From NCBI GenBank assembly GCA_036821485.1, contig DAISJM010000017.1, forward strand, positions 1-64,000: a stretch of DNA of 64,000 nt. The letters run 5' to 3'. Positions 33,327 through 43,273 of this stretch are shown in pieces; positions within the stretch are counted from its first letter, which is position 1, and the number at the start of each line of letters is the position of its first letter. Source of the stretch: DAISJM01 sp036821485 (GTDB taxonomy: Bacteria; Verrucomicrobiota; Kiritimatiellia; CAIQIC01; JAGNIJ01). The notes beneath the pieces are model-generated. The model saw nothing but the letters and a program-made list of their open reading frames with translations. It ran no database searches and was not told where the DNA came from. A program made the translations under genes and the position numbers.

Positions 33327-33959
33327 TCAACGCAACACGGCCACAAACGTCTTCAGGAGTATACCCAAATCCGAGGCCAGTGTTCGATGTTCAAGATATT
33401 CGAGTTCGATCCGGAGCTTATCGGGAAGCACTTTCTCCCGGTAGGTCTTCTCCCACTCCTCGCCTTCAAGCATCTGCTCCTCGTGGCGATAGAGTACCGA
33501 AGCCGCGCTCGTAATGCCCGGCCGCACGGCCAGCACACGCCGTTGCTCGGGCGTGTATCCCTCGACATAGCGGGGATCCTCCGGACGCGGCCCGACGAGA
33601 CTCATATCGCCCTTCCAAACATTGATGAGCTGCGGCAGCTCGTCCAGTTTCGTGCGCCGCAACCAGGCTCCCACTCCGGTGATCCGCTCGTCGCCGGCCC
33701 GCGTGATGCCCGGCCCGGCCGACGCTGCACCCTCCCGCATACTCCGGAATTTGTAGAGCGTGAACAACCGGCCGTCCCTGCCCACTCGCTGCGCCCGATG
33801 GAACGCAGGCCCGGGGGAGGTCAGCCGGACAAGCAAGCCCACGACGACAAGCAGCGGGGCCAAGACCAGTAGTCCGCCGCCCGCCGCGACCACGTCCAAC
33901 AGCCTGCGCGCAACGGCGCCTCTATCGCCGGAAAGCGTTGACGATGTCGACCACGGCAT
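33327..33959 (-). CDS. Initiating sugar-phosphate transferase (PglC/WcaJ C-terminal type)
   Basis: A 210-residue bacterial sugar transferase that moves a sugar phosphate onto undecaprenyl phosphate to start repeat-unit assembly. One reentrant hydrophobic segment (LLDVVAAGGGLLVLAPLLVVVGLLVRL) precedes the signatures SPGPAFHRAQRVGRDGRLFTLYKFRSM, LRRTKLDELPQLINV and KGDMSLVGPRPE, which carry the family's Asp-Glu catalytic dyad region. It is the minimal monotopic form without the extra N-terminal helices. The ATG at 33959 has GGAGG 9 bases before it and overlaps the DegT gene by 38 bp. Confidence 0.93.
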   Translation of the reverse strand: MPWSTSSTLSGDRGAVARRLLDVVAAGGGLLVLAPLLVVVGLLVRLTSPGPAFHRAQRVGRDGRLFTLYKFRSMREGAASAGPGITRAGDERITGVGAWLRRTKLDELPQLINVWKGDMSLVGPRPEDPRYVEGYTPEQRRVLAVRPGITSAASVLYRHEEQMLEGEEWEKTYREKVLPDKLRIELEYLEHRTLASDLGILLKTFVAVLR

Positions 33960-35085
33960 CCACCACATCCTCCACATCCTGATCCGTCATCTTGGAGTAG
34001 ATTGGCAGCGAGACTACGCGCTGATATTCCCCGTACGCCACGGGGAAATCTCCCGGCTCATATCCGTATCTCTCGCGGTAGTACGGATGTATGTGAAGCG
34101 GAATGAAATGAACCGACGAACCAATACGTCGCGTCCTCAACTCTTCGATGAACTGTCCGCGCGATATCTTCAGTCGATCGAGATTCAGCCGCAGGATGTA
34201 CAACTGCCACGCGTGCCCCGCCCACGGCATGACCTCGGGGATCTGCAGCTCCGGCAGATATCCAAACGCCTCGCCATAACGGCGGGAAATATCCACCCGT
34301 CGCTGCCACATGCGGGTGGCCTTTGCCAACTGCGCCAACCCCATCGCTGCGGCGATGTCGGTCAGGTTATACTTGAAACCGGGCGCCACGATCTCGTAAT
34401 ACCACGACCCCTCGGCCGTGTAGCGCTTCCATGCGTCTTTGCTGATGCCGTGCAGCCGCATCACCCGACAGCGGTCCGCCCACTCGGCGTTGGCCGTGGT
34501 TACCATCCCGCCCTCACCTGTCGTGATCGTCTTCGTCGCATAGAAACTGAAACATGCGAGGTCACCGCCATACGACCCGATCATGCGCCCCTTGTAGCGC
34601 GCGGGAAACGCATGCGCCGCATCCTCGATAACGGGAAGCTTGTGCCGCGCCGCGACTTCCAGGATGGGATCCATATCGGCCGGCTGACCCGCAATGTGTA
34701 CCGGCAGGATTGCGCGTGTCTTCGCAGTGACCGCCGCTTCAATGCGGCCCGGATCCATGTTCAGCGTAACACGATCCACATCCACAAATACCGGCTTGGC
34801 GTTGAAGTATCGGATCACTTCTGCCGTCGCGGCGAATGTGTACGGCGTCGTGATGACCTCGTCCCCCTCCTTCAACCCCACGGCCTCTAACGCGAGATGC
34901 ATCGCTGCCGTGCCCGAGTTGACCGCCACTGCCTGTGCAGCACCAACAAACTTGCCGAACTCGTCTTCAAAACGTTGTGCCACCGGCCCCGTCGTCACCC
35001 AGCCGGAACGGATCACTTCCGTGATCGCCGTAATTTCCGCCTCATCCACGTCGGGCAATGCAAAAGCAAGATGTGATGCTCTCAT
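33922..35085 (-). CDS. DegT/DnrJ/EryC1/StrS sugar aminotransferase
   Basis: A 387-residue PLP enzyme that transaminates keto-sugars of nucleotide-linked sugars. Features are SGWVTTGPVAQRFEDEFG, AVNSGTAAMHLALEAVG, the PLP-ring Asp-containing VIEDAAHAFPARYKGR, and the Schiff-base Lys in FSFYATKTITTGEGGMV. The likely partner is the CapD-type dehydratase at 31403, giving an amino-sugar for the EPS. Its start overlaps the glycosyltransferase stop by 4 bp. Confidence 0.95.
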   Translation of the reverse strand: MRASHLAFALPDVDEAEITAITEVIRSGWVTTGPVAQRFEDEFGKFVGAAQAVAVNSGTAAMHLALEAVGLKEGDEVITTPYTFAATAEVIRYFNAKPVFVDVDRVTLNMDPGRIEAAVTAKTRAILPVHIAGQPADMDPILEVAARHKLPVIEDAAHAFPARYKGRMIGSYGGDLACFSFYATKTITTGEGGMVTTANAEWADRCRVMRLHGISKDAWKRYTAEGSWYYEIVAPGFKYNLTDIAAAMGLAQLAKATRMWQRRVDISRRYGEAFGYLPELQIPEVMPWAGHAWQLYILRLNLDRLKISRGQFIEELRTRRIGSSVHFIPLHIHPYYRERYGYEPGDFPVAYGEYQRVVSLPIYSKMTDQDVEDVVDAVVDIVNAFRR

Positions 35086-36152
35086 GATTCACGTCCCCGC
35101 GCCGTCTCATCCGCATCCAGGGAAGGACTACGTCCCTCCCGGTCCGCCCACCGACCGGCAAACACCACCAGACCGGCCAGAAAACCAAGCCCGTAACTGA
35201 TGTGAAGTATAGCATAGACCAGCGGCAACCACACCGCCGTCCGCCAGTTCCTCTCCACAGCCCCCTTCACGGAAAAAAAGATCGCGCCCATGCTCCAGAT
35301 ACAAACCAACACCGCCAGAGGAAGCCAGCCGATCCGGGTCCACACACCCAAACCGACTCCCCCCAGAAGGGCCAACACCAGCCCCGCCGGAATGAAGTGA
35401 TGCAGGCGCATTCGTCCGGGATGTTTCTGCATCACGCGCACTTTCCAAAATCCATACCGGTAGTACTGCCGAAACAGGGATCCCGGCGTCGCGCGCGTGA
35501 CATATCTCGATGACAATCGCGGACTGAGCAAAATCTTCCCGCCACGCTCGCCCAATCGAAAGTTGAACTCGTCATCCTCGTTGCACTTCAACGCCTCGTC
35601 GAACAAGCCAATCCGCTGGAACATTTCTCTGCGCCACCCGCCTTGGAACACCGTGTCCACCCACTCCGCCTTGTCGGAATATCGGAACCGGCTCCCTCCC
35701 GAACCAAAGGGCGTCGCCGTTCCAAAGGCGGCAGCCCAGCCGAAATCCGTCGTGCCCTCGGCCCGCACTCCACCCCCGACATGATCCGCCCCGCTGTCCC
35801 GCAATTCCTCGACGCAGGCCCGCACGAAGTCGCAGGCGATCTCGGCATGACCATCCACGCGAATGATGATCTCCCCGCGCGCTGCCCGGATGCCGGCGTT
35901 CAATCCCGTGGCCGTCGTGCGGCGCGGGTTGTCCACCACTCGCAGCCCCGGATGGCGCAGCTTCATGGATTCCACCATGTCTCGTGTCCGATCCGTCGAC
36001 CGCCCATCGCACACCAGGATTTCCATGCGTTCCGCCGGATAGTCCTGCGCTACCACAGCCCCCAGGCTGCGCACGATATACCGCTCCTCATTGAACACCG
36101 GCATCACCACGGTGACGAAAGGCCATGCCTCGCTGTTCGGCAGGTCAGCCAT
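35082..36152 (-). CDS. Family 2 glycosyltransferase with C-terminal membrane helices
   Basis: A 356-residue GT-A glycosyltransferase. VTVVMPVFNEERYIVRSL is the typical GT2 opening, and VDGHAEIACDF carries the DxD-like metal site. ALKCNEDDEFNFRLGERGG has the ED catalytic-base region. Three membrane helices follow (HFIPAGLVLALLGGVGLGVW, LPLAVLVCIWSMGAIFF, AILHISYGLGFLAGLVVFAG). The plan resembles ExoA of succinoglycan synthesis. A GTG at 36161 is possible, but the ATG at 36152 is nearer the family start; it overlaps the previous gene by 8 bp. It should add a sugar to the lipid-linked repeat unit. Confidence 0.92.
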   Translation of the reverse strand: MADLPNSEAWPFVTVVMPVFNEERYIVRSLGAVVAQDYPAERMEILVCDGRSTDRTRDMVESMKLRHPGLRVVDNPRRTTATGLNAGIRAARGEIIIRVDGHAEIACDFVRACVEELRDSGADHVGGGVRAEGTTDFGWAAAFGTATPFGSGGSRFRYSDKAEWVDTVFQGGWRREMFQRIGLFDEALKCNEDDEFNFRLGERGGKILLSPRLSSRYVTRATPGSLFRQYYRYGFWKVRVMQKHPGRMRLHHFIPAGLVLALLGGVGLGVWTRIGWLPLAVLVCIWSMGAIFFSVKGAVERNWRTAVWLPLVYAILHISYGLGFLAGLVVFAGRWADREGRSPSLDADETARGRES

Positions 36153-37137
36153 GTTGTCCACCCCGTTTGCTCAGCGCGTCCCTGTAAACTTCCAGCACGC
36201 GCCGAACCATCACGTCCTCCGTCAAATCCTTCACCACGGCCTCACGGCTGTTCGAGCGACGATTCATATCGAGAATCTCGATCACGGCCGCGCCCAAGGC
36301 CTCGGGATCGCGCGCCACGATACGCGATGGATCAACCCCCGCAAGCCGTTCCCGCACATCGCCCACATCCACCGACACCACGGGAAGATTGCAGGCCATC
36401 GCCTCTTTGACCACATTCGGCGAACCCTCGGCGTCGCTGGTCATCAGCAGGCAGTCGCCGGCATTCATCCAAAGCGGCACCTGATCACCGGGCACATCGA
36501 TGTTCATTGTCGCCAGCCGTAACTTCGGATACTTCTTCCGTGCCACGGCCACCGCCCCCTGTGCAAGATCCAGCCGCTTCCGCGCCGGGGCGCGACCTAT
36601 GTTGAATACCGCAATCTTCTCCTCCAGGCCCCACCCCAACGCCCGGCGCGCTTCATCCTTCGGCATCGGCTTGAACAGTTCGATATCCACCGCGCTCGGT
36701 ATAATCACCGCGCGCCGCCGCGCCGACTTGAACCATAGTCCGTCCACCAGATTGCGACTGACACAAATCAATCCCTCGGCGCGCACGGACGAAATGTGTG
36801 TCAGCACATGCCCGACCACTTCGCGCACGCGACTGATGTCATAATCCCGCGTAACGTCGGAACCCCTGAGCGATACCACCAACGGCCCACCCCAACCGGC
36901 CATGCAGAAGAAGGACGTCATCGTTCCATACTGGGCATGCACCATGTCCGGCTTGTATTCCCGCACACGATTCTTGAAACGATGCAACTCCCGCTGCAAC
37001 AGCCGGGCCGACGTACGCGACTCCAGGAAAAACCTGTCGAGCGCCACGCCCGCGCGCTCCAGCGCATCCACCTGCCGCTTGATGAAGATATAGGCAGGAC
37101 CGTGCTCTTCGCCCGGTATGACCTGAAGAACTCTCAC
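36145..37137 (-). CDS. GT4-family glycosyltransferase
   Basis: A 330-residue GT-B glycosyltransferase. The N-terminal domain begins VLQVIPGEEHGPAYIFIKRQ and includes PDMVHAQYGTMTSFFC. The C-terminal donor-binding part has IPSAVDIELFKPM, GRAPARKRLDLA and the E-x7-E motif in SDAEGSPNVVKEAMACNLPVV. It starts at GTG 37137, overlapping the upstream stop by 4 bp (GTGA). Its role is a sugar addition in EPS assembly; donor unknown. Confidence 0.93.
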   Translation of the reverse strand: MRVLQVIPGEEHGPAYIFIKRQVDALERAGVALDRFFLESRTSARLLQRELHRFKNRVREYKPDMVHAQYGTMTSFFCMAGWGGPLVVSLRGSDVTRDYDISRVREVVGHVLTHISSVRAEGLICVSRNLVDGLWFKSARRRAVIIPSAVDIELFKPMPKDEARRALGWGLEEKIAVFNIGRAPARKRLDLAQGAVAVARKKYPKLRLATMNIDVPGDQVPLWMNAGDCLLMTSDAEGSPNVVKEAMACNLPVVSVDVGDVRERLAGVDPSRIVARDPEALGAAVIEILDMNRRSNSREAVVKDLTEDVMVRRVLEVYRDALSKRGGQHG

Positions 37138-38267
37138 CGGCCCACTCCCGGGTGTCGCGCGACAACCCGCTCATAGAATGCTTCATACTGATCGATCATC
37201 CGCCGCACGCCGAATTCCGACTCAGCGCGGCGCAGCGCTGCCGCGCCCATCACCGACCGCCTTGCCCGATCCGCTGCCAGGCAACGCATGGCCTCAGCCA
37301 GCCCCTCGGCATCGCCCGCCTCCACCAATACGCCGTCCACAAAATCGCGCACGACCTCGGGCACCCCCCCCACCCGCGTCGCCACCACCGGCTTCCCGGC
37401 CGCCATGGCCTCCATCGCGGATAGCGGCATGCCCTCCTTGTCGGACGACAGAACGAAGACGTCGGCCGCGCTCAACACATCGGCCACATCATCCCGATTC
37501 CCAAGCAACCGAACCTGCCCCGAAAGACCGCGCCCCTCGATTTCAGTCTCCAGCGCAGCCCGCTGGTCTCCATCTCCCACCAAAATCAGTTGCGTGTCGG
37601 GCACCGCTTCCTGAAGGGATGCAAAAGCGGCGAGCAGAAGCGGATGGTTCTTCTTTTGTGTGAGCGAGGCAACACAGACGAACACCACGTCGCCATCCTT
37701 CGCGCCCCACGACGAACGAAGCGCCGCACGCCGGGCCGGCGCAACCCGATACTTCTCCACTTCAATGCCGTTGAAAATCACCTGCCGCACAGCCACGCCA
37801 TGCAACCGCTTCACGCTCTCCGCAACAACCCCGCCCACCGCAACCGTGTTGACGCCAAGCCGATAGCAGAGACCCGTCATCCAGTACGGTTTCCCCGAAT
37901 CCTGCTCCGCCACGTTGTGCACCGTATGCACCATGCGCGGCACCATGCCCAAGGCCCTGAACGGCCAGGCGCAGCGCACGACATACCCGTGCGTGTGTAC
38001 GAGATCGGGCTTCCACTCCTTGATCACGCGACCCAGCTTCTTCAGAGCCTGAAAATCAAAACCGGGCTTCTTGTCCAGAAAATGAACCTGTATCCCCGCG
38101 GCCTCCAACGCGCGCTGATCCACCCCGTCACCCGCTGCAAACAGACTCACCACCGTCGCGTCGAACCGATTAGCATGGCGACCCAAAACCAAATTCGCGA
38201 GGACGCGTTGCGCTCCTCCGAACCCGAGGTCGTGAATCACGTGCATCACTTTGATCCGCTCGCTCAT
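37134..38267 (-). CDS. GT4-family glycosyltransferase
   Basis: A 377-residue GT-B glycosyltransferase. HVIHDLGFGGAQRVLANLVLG contains the typical N-terminal Gly motif and KPDLVHTHGYVVRCA follows. The donor site shows NGIEVEKYRV, ASLTQKKNHPLLLAAF, and SSDKEGMPLSAMEAMAAGKPVV with the E-x7-E motif. The ATG at 38267 has GAGGAA upstream; the frame also extends to a TTG at 38279. It follows the ligase gene by 8 bp and belongs to the EPS operon. Confidence 0.94.
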   Translation of the reverse strand: MSERIKVMHVIHDLGFGGAQRVLANLVLGRHANRFDATVVSLFAAGDGVDQRALEAAGIQVHFLDKKPGFDFQALKKLGRVIKEWKPDLVHTHGYVVRCAWPFRALGMVPRMVHTVHNVAEQDSGKPYWMTGLCYRLGVNTVAVGGVVAESVKRLHGVAVRQVIFNGIEVEKYRVAPARRAALRSSWGAKDGDVVFVCVASLTQKKNHPLLLAAFASLQEAVPDTQLILVGDGDQRAALETEIEGRGLSGQVRLLGNRDDVADVLSAADVFVLSSDKEGMPLSAMEAMAAGKPVVATRVGGVPEVVRDFVDGVLVEAGDAEGLAEAMRCLAADRARRSVMGAAALRRAESEFGVRRMIDQYEAFYERVVARHPGVGR

Positions 38268-38275
38268 CGAATTCC

Positions 38276-39553
38276 TCAACCTTCCATGCCATCCATCCCG
38301 GGTTCAAGAACATCCTGACCCATGCCCGCCAACGTCCTCTCATCCGGTTCATCAAAAATCCATGCGCCGCGCGAGACGCGCACGGTCAGCGCCGTCAGAC
38401 TTCCAATCAGGAACCATGTCACCTTGCGGTACTCGAGACTCAACCCCATTCCCGCCACAAGCCACGTGAGCAATATGAACTGCGCCACGCGCCGCTCACG
38501 AACATGCAGATACCGCAGCCGCCGCACAAGAGACGACAGCACACCGATGAACAACGCCAGTCCCACGATGCCCAGGTCGAATAGTACGCCGAGGATCAGG
38601 TTGTGCGCCACCTTCGGCGTGAAGTAACCGCCCTTCATGAAAATCTCATCCTTGAAGGCCCCCACCCCGGCCCCCCCGAATGGATGATCCGGCAGCATCT
38701 TGAATCCCGCGCGCCAGATCAGCGTGCGATTGGCAAACGTTCCCTCGCGAAGTTCATCGGGAATGGTCAACAGGCGCGTCCAGGCCGTATCCGGCACAAG
38801 AAAATGAATCGCTGCCGCCCCCGCCACCAAGGCCATCACCGCCATGCACTTCGCACCGACGCTCAAACGCGGCAACGTACTCAAGACAAAGCCCAGCGCG
38901 ACGACCAGCGCCATGAGGCCACCCCTCGATCCGGTCAGTAGAATGGCCGCACCGGCCAGCGGAAGGTAGATACGCGACAACAAGCGGATCACTCGTGAAC
39001 GCGTCTTCCCCGCCAAGTACCACGCCATCGGCACACCCAAGGCCAACGTCGCCGCCACATCGTTGGGGTCCAGATCGCCCACCGCGTACCGGGCATATTC
39101 CAACTCCTCGGACAACGGCCCTGTCCGCAGGGCCGTCAGTAATCCTCCCACGCACACATATCCGCCAAGCACGAACGCCGTCAGCACGGCCCGCCACCGC
39201 GCATCACCATCGAGATACTCGTAAAGCAGCCACGCCATCCCCAGCGAGCGCACCACCACCAACACCTTCTCCGTGCTGGCTCCAAACGACAGCGTCCACG
39301 TCATGCTGAGCCCCGCCCATATCGAGAAGAGAATGACCCACACCAGCGCGCCGCGCGGCCGCCGGAAGGAGGACCGGGAGATCACGTCACCCAACGCGGT
39401 TCCAATAGCCGCATAGCCCACCAGCCGGCTCAGCGTACCGAATCCCGGCACAGCCAAGATGTCGTCAAACGGCACAGTGAAGACAAGGACCAGCAACAAC
39501 CCGAAGGCCAGATGATTCAGCCAACTACGGGACTCAAGACCGGCGTCGCTCAT
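38276..39553 (-). CDS. O-antigen ligase/polymerase family membrane protein
   Basis: A 425-residue polytopic protein with about 11 membrane helices and the Wzy_C/O-antigen-ligase signature: LTGSRGGLMALVVALGF followed by the large loop containing NRTLIWRAGFKMLPDHPFGGAGVGAF and HNLILGVLFDLGIVGL, with the conserved Arg and His. It probably polymerises or attaches repeat units. A second protein of this family is at 43274, so one may be the polymerase and the other act elsewhere. The ATG at 39553 overlaps the flippase stop by 4 bp. Confidence 0.9.
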   Translation of the reverse strand: MSDAGLESRSWLNHLAFGLLLVLVFTVPFDDILAVPGFGTLSRLVGYAAIGTALGDVISRSSFRRPRGALVWVILFSIWAGLSMTWTLSFGASTEKVLVVVRSLGMAWLLYEYLDGDARWRAVLTAFVLGGYVCVGGLLTALRTGPLSEELEYARYAVGDLDPNDVAATLALGVPMAWYLAGKTRSRVIRLLSRIYLPLAGAAILLTGSRGGLMALVVALGFVLSTLPRLSVGAKCMAVMALVAGAAAIHFLVPDTAWTRLLTIPDELREGTFANRTLIWRAGFKMLPDHPFGGAGVGAFKDEIFMKGGYFTPKVAHNLILGVLFDLGIVGLALFIGVLSSLVRRLRYLHVRERRVAQFILLTWLVAGMGLSLEYRKVTWFLIGSLTALTVRVSRGAWIFDEPDERTLAGMGQDVLEPGMDGMEG

Positions 39554-40911
39554 GACGCAGCTCCCCGGGTCGCCCCGCGAAGCCAGCGGACATAGACATG
39601 CACCCCGGCTGCAGTTGTACTCACGACGAAGGCCAGTAACACCGACAGCGCCAGCCTCATGGACCCATGCGCCGGGATCAACGCCATGCCCAGCAACATG
39701 GTCGCCACCCACAGCAGGTTCATGAGAAACTCGTACCACACCGTTCGCGTCGTCCGATAGATCATCTCCATCGCCCAGCGAACCGGCTGCAGCACCATCG
39801 TCAGCGACACTACCACCAGAACCGGCCACCCCTGTACAAACTCCGCACCGTAACCCGACATGACGAAACGGGAGAGTAGCGACAAACCGACGGCGCACAA
39901 TGCCGCCAGCCCGGTCGACACAAGGATGTAGTAGCGAAGCATCTGCGCAAAGGCCTTACGATCCCCCGCCGCATAGCGATCGGTCAACGCCGGGAACACC
40001 GCCCGACGCACATGAAGGGGAATGAAGGAAACCGCCTGCTGCCATCGGGCCGCAGCATTGTAGAGGCCCATCTCGGCGTACCCACCCGGCTGCCGAACCA
40101 ACAACCATCCGCCCAGCCAGTCGCCCATGAAATAGGTCTGCGCCGCGACCGTCACCGGCATGCTGAAATCAACGAAAGCCCTGATCTCCGTCCAGCACCG
40201 CCCAAAACGAATCGGGCAATTCTTGCGGACCGCCGCCCGATGCAGCACCCCGAACGACACCACCGCCACCACCACCGCCACCACGACGCTCGCCCACATC
40301 ACTCCGACCAATCCGCCACGCCACGCACCGAAGCCATAGATCGGAAGCGCGAAAACACCCATGACCAGATTCAGTCCTGCCCAGTCCCTGAAGGCATCAA
40401 GCCCTGCCAACGCACCCTCCATCACCCCGATCACGGCATATACAGCGATCAGGATGCAGCCGATGCCCAGTACCGACTTAAGGTGTGGCGCCACCAACAC
40501 AACCCGCGCCACCCACGACGACAACGCGTAGAGCGCCCCGCCCACCAGCACTCCTGACAACGCGGCCAACAGAATCGATAGTCCGATGACGCGACCTGCC
40601 CGCTCCGCGTCCACACTGCGATGCTCCGACACGTAGCGCGTTGCCATGAGGCCCAACCCAAACACGCAGAGATTCTGGAGTACGCCGGTGGTATTCTGGA
40701 CTATACCGAGTTCGCCAAAAGCCGTTCGTCCCAGCAGACGCGCCACCGCCATCCACGCCAGCAACCCCAGCACGCGCGCAATCATCGCGCCGACGATCGA
40801 CCAGAAGGAACTGCGGAGCAGGCTCCCGACAATAGGCGTCTGCATGGCCCGTTCATGCCACGATCCCAACCTTGTGATCCACGGTATGGTCATCTGGAAA
40901 CCACGCTGCAT
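39550..40911 (-). CDS. Oligosaccharide flippase (Wzx-like)
   Basis: A 453-residue protein with about 12-14 membrane helices of the MATE-like polysaccharide transporter family. The N-terminus SFWSIVGAMIARVLGLLAWMAVARLLGRTAFGELGIV is typical of Wzx flippases, which move undecaprenyl-linked repeat units to the outer leaflet. Start codon is uncertain: ATG at 40911 or 40893, or GTG at 40920, none with a strong ribosome site. It lies between the tyrosine kinase and a ligase gene in the EPS operon. Confidence 0.92.
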   Translation of the reverse strand: MQRGFQMTIPWITRLGSWHERAMQTPIVGSLLRSSFWSIVGAMIARVLGLLAWMAVARLLGRTAFGELGIVQNTTGVLQNLCVFGLGLMATRYVSEHRSVDAERAGRVIGLSILLAALSGVLVGGALYALSSWVARVVLVAPHLKSVLGIGCILIAVYAVIGVMEGALAGLDAFRDWAGLNLVMGVFALPIYGFGAWRGGLVGVMWASVVVAVVVAVVSFGVLHRAAVRKNCPIRFGRCWTEIRAFVDFSMPVTVAAQTYFMGDWLGGWLLVRQPGGYAEMGLYNAAARWQQAVSFIPLHVRRAVFPALTDRYAAGDRKAFAQMLRYYILVSTGLAALCAVGLSLLSRFVMSGYGAEFVQGWPVLVVVSLTMVLQPVRWAMEMIYRTTRTVWYEFLMNLLWVATMLLGMALIPAHGSMRLALSVLLAFVVSTTAAGVHVYVRWLRGATRGAAS

Positions 40912-40963
40912 GCGCCGCACGGTGCCGACATGAGCAGGCCCACCCTCCTTCTACGCCCCACGC

Positions 40964-43189
40964 TTAACCGGGCTGGTCGCCGCTCTTGCTCGCCGGAACT
41001 TCGTCGAAATACCGCCGGTAATTGTAGTGGCTGTAGTAGTGATCGAAACTGCGGAAATAGAAACTCCCGCCGAAGTGAACGTCATTCACCACCACGCCCA
41101 GCAACGCCGCCTTCACCGTGAGCAGATGCTCCACGGCGTGCTGCAGCGCCCGCTTCCGCGTGTGATCAGGACGGCACACCAACAGCACCGCGCCCACGTA
41201 ATCCGCCAGCACAAAGGAATCGCTCACCACGCTGAACGGAGGTGAATCCACAATCACCCGGTCGTAGTTCTTGGTCGCCCAAGCCAGGAAGCTCTTCACC
41301 GTCTTGCCGCCGATCACCTCGGCAGGGCTCAGGTTGTGGTCGACACGACTGACCACCACATCCAGCCGGTCGCATTCCGACTTGTAGGGCAGCTTGCCGA
41401 ACGCCGCTTCATCCTGCGCCGCCAGCACGTGCAGGAGACTCGCCCCGTCCGGCGGCATGTTGAACACGCGCCCCAGCCGGGGCCGCCGCAAATCGAAATC
41501 GATCAGCAGCGTCTTCAAGCCGCTGCGCGCGCACATGATCGCCAGGTTGCAGGCCGTGATCGTCTTGCCTTCTTCCGGCGCGGTGCTGCCGACCAGCACC
41601 GACCGGGCACTCTGCCGGTATTGCGACGAATCCAGAAGCCCCCGCAGCCCGGCGTAGGCCTCGGCCATCTGGCTGAATCGGTCCGTCATGCAAGCCTTGC
41701 CAATGTCCTCACGCTCTCCATGCTCCACGTGCGGCACCAGCGCAAACACCTTCAATCCGAGGCCCTTCTCGATATCCTCCGTGCTGGTGATGCTGTCCTC
41801 TAGCAGCTCGGTAACAAAGGCCAGGCCCACACCCGAAGCGGCGCCCAGTATCAGCCATACGAGCATCAGGGCCGACTTGTGCGGCGTATACGGCTTCTCC
41901 GGCGGCGTCGCAGGCTCCACAATCTTGACCGTAGCTGTATGTTCGTCCGCCGATAGCCGCGCCTCTTCGATACGGTTCAGAATGCCCTTGTAGCTGATGT
42001 CGGCCGCTTGTCGCTCCATCTCCAGCGAGTTGAGTTTCGCGCGCTTCTCCACGATCTCCAGTTCCAAACCCGTCGCCTGCTGCTCCTGATCGCGGATCCT
42101 CTTCTGCAGACTCTCCGATTGTTGACGCAGCAACATCAAGTTGGCCTTGGCCGTGTCCCTCGCGCGCCGGATGGAATCCATCGTCTGGTTGTGCAACGCC
42201 GTGATGACCGCTTCCTTGGCCACAACCTCCGGATGCTTTTCCGTGTACTTCGTCAGCAGCACATCGCGCTCGGACACCGCATCCATCCACTTCGTCAGTA
42301 TGGCCTGGATCTCGTCGGCACGCGGCGTGCTCGCCGGCAGATTGCCCGCCGCTTCGGGTTTCAGTTCGAGCATCATCAGGGCCCGCTCCACATCCTCGGC
42401 GAGTACCCGCTGACTCTCGACGCTTGCCAACGCCTTGTTGAAATCAATCAGCGTCTCGTCCAGACCCTTGCGCTGCGTCTCCATGATGTCCATCATGTTC
42501 GTCGCGCGGAACGTCACCACCGCCGTATCGGCCTTCTCCAGCAGACCCCGCTGCGCCACCGACTGGGACTGCAGCCATGCCACGGCGCCGTCCGAGTCAT
42601 GCCGGTTCTCCTCGATGGCCATCGCCACGGCCGCCTCCGCGAACGCATTCGCCACGGCCGCCGCGTAAACCGGATTCGCATCCTCATACGTGATCCTCAT
42701 CAGACGCGAACGACGGATGAGGGAGAAATTAACGTGTTTGCCAAGCGCCCTTCTGAGTTCATCGTCCGGCCACGCCGGGGCGTTGGTCATCTGCCTCACG
42801 CGTTCCAACGTGCGGTCCAGAATCACGCGACCTTTGAAACGTTCGAGCCGCGTGTTGTACACCTCCTCCGGTTCATTGTAGTAGGAGGAATCGTCAATCA
42901 CCGCCGACTGCTGGCCCAGAATCCGGGGCCGTCTCACGCTGAATTCAACCAACGTTTCGGCACGATATTCGCGGCGCGCCGTGAGGATGTGAAGAACCCC
43001 GAGGACAAAGCCGGCCGCAACGGCAATCGCGATGGTCCTGCGCTTCTTTCGCAGCACACGGAAGACATTGAGAAGATTGACCTCGTCGGAGTTGCGCTTC
43101 ATGCGGCCCTGGGTCGGATCGATGTAATAAGGAGGATGAGGCACAGGGCCGCCGTTTCCACCACCCTGCTGATTGGAGGGCATATTCAT
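40964..43189 (-). CDS. Wzc-like polysaccharide co-polymerase / tyrosine autokinase
   Basis: A 741-residue fused chain-length regulator and BY-kinase. A Wzz domain (first helix IAIAVAAGFVLGVLHIL, second helix LMLVWLILGAASGVGLAFV) brackets a periplasmic coiled coil. The cytosolic kinase has Walker A STAPEEGKTITACNL, Walker A' LLIDFDLRRPRLG and Walker B YDRVIVDSPP. The C-terminus is a tyrosine cluster (FYFRSFDHYYSHYNYRRYF), the usual autophosphorylation tail. It controls EPS polymerisation and export with the Wza protein. Two ATGs (43189, 43183) are possible. Confidence 0.95.
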   Translation of the reverse strand: MNMPSNQQGGGNGGPVPHPPYYIDPTQGRMKRNSDEVNLLNVFRVLRKKRRTIAIAVAAGFVLGVLHILTARREYRAETLVEFSVRRPRILGQQSAVIDDSSYYNEPEEVYNTRLERFKGRVILDRTLERVRQMTNAPAWPDDELRRALGKHVNFSLIRRSRLMRITYEDANPVYAAAVANAFAEAAVAMAIEENRHDSDGAVAWLQSQSVAQRGLLEKADTAVVTFRATNMMDIMETQRKGLDETLIDFNKALASVESQRVLAEDVERALMMLELKPEAAGNLPASTPRADEIQAILTKWMDAVSERDVLLTKYTEKHPEVVAKEAVITALHNQTMDSIRRARDTAKANLMLLRQQSESLQKRIRDQEQQATGLELEIVEKRAKLNSLEMERQAADISYKGILNRIEEARLSADEHTATVKIVEPATPPEKPYTPHKSALMLVWLILGAASGVGLAFVTELLEDSITSTEDIEKGLGLKVFALVPHVEHGEREDIGKACMTDRFSQMAEAYAGLRGLLDSSQYRQSARSVLVGSTAPEEGKTITACNLAIMCARSGLKTLLIDFDLRRPRLGRVFNMPPDGASLLHVLAAQDEAAFGKLPYKSECDRLDVVVSRVDHNLSPAEVIGGKTVKSFLAWATKNYDRVIVDSPPFSVVSDSFVLADYVGAVLLVCRPDHTRKRALQHAVEHLLTVKAALLGVVVNDVHFGGSFYFRSFDHYYSHYNYRRYFDEVPASKSGDQPG

Positions 43190-43216
43190 TGTCTTACAGC
43201 CTTTCCATCGCTACCT

Positions 43217-43238
43217 CGCGGATCCCCTTGTATCCGCG
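43217..43238. repeat. Intercistronic hairpin between ligase and Wzc genes
   Basis: CGCGGAT (43217-43223) and ATCCGCG (43232-43238) form a perfect 7-bp stem with an 8-base loop in the 84-bp gap. No T-run follows on either strand, so it may be a processing or pause site and not a terminator. Confidence 0.35.
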
Positions 43239-43273
43239 CGCTGAACGAAGAACATAATCCAGATTGGTCGCGC

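Noticed and set aside
33615..33630. Partial TTCCAAACATTG match resembling the palindrome pair
   Set aside because: It lies in the conserved INVWKGD codons of the sugar transferase and lacks the second arm and the partner site.
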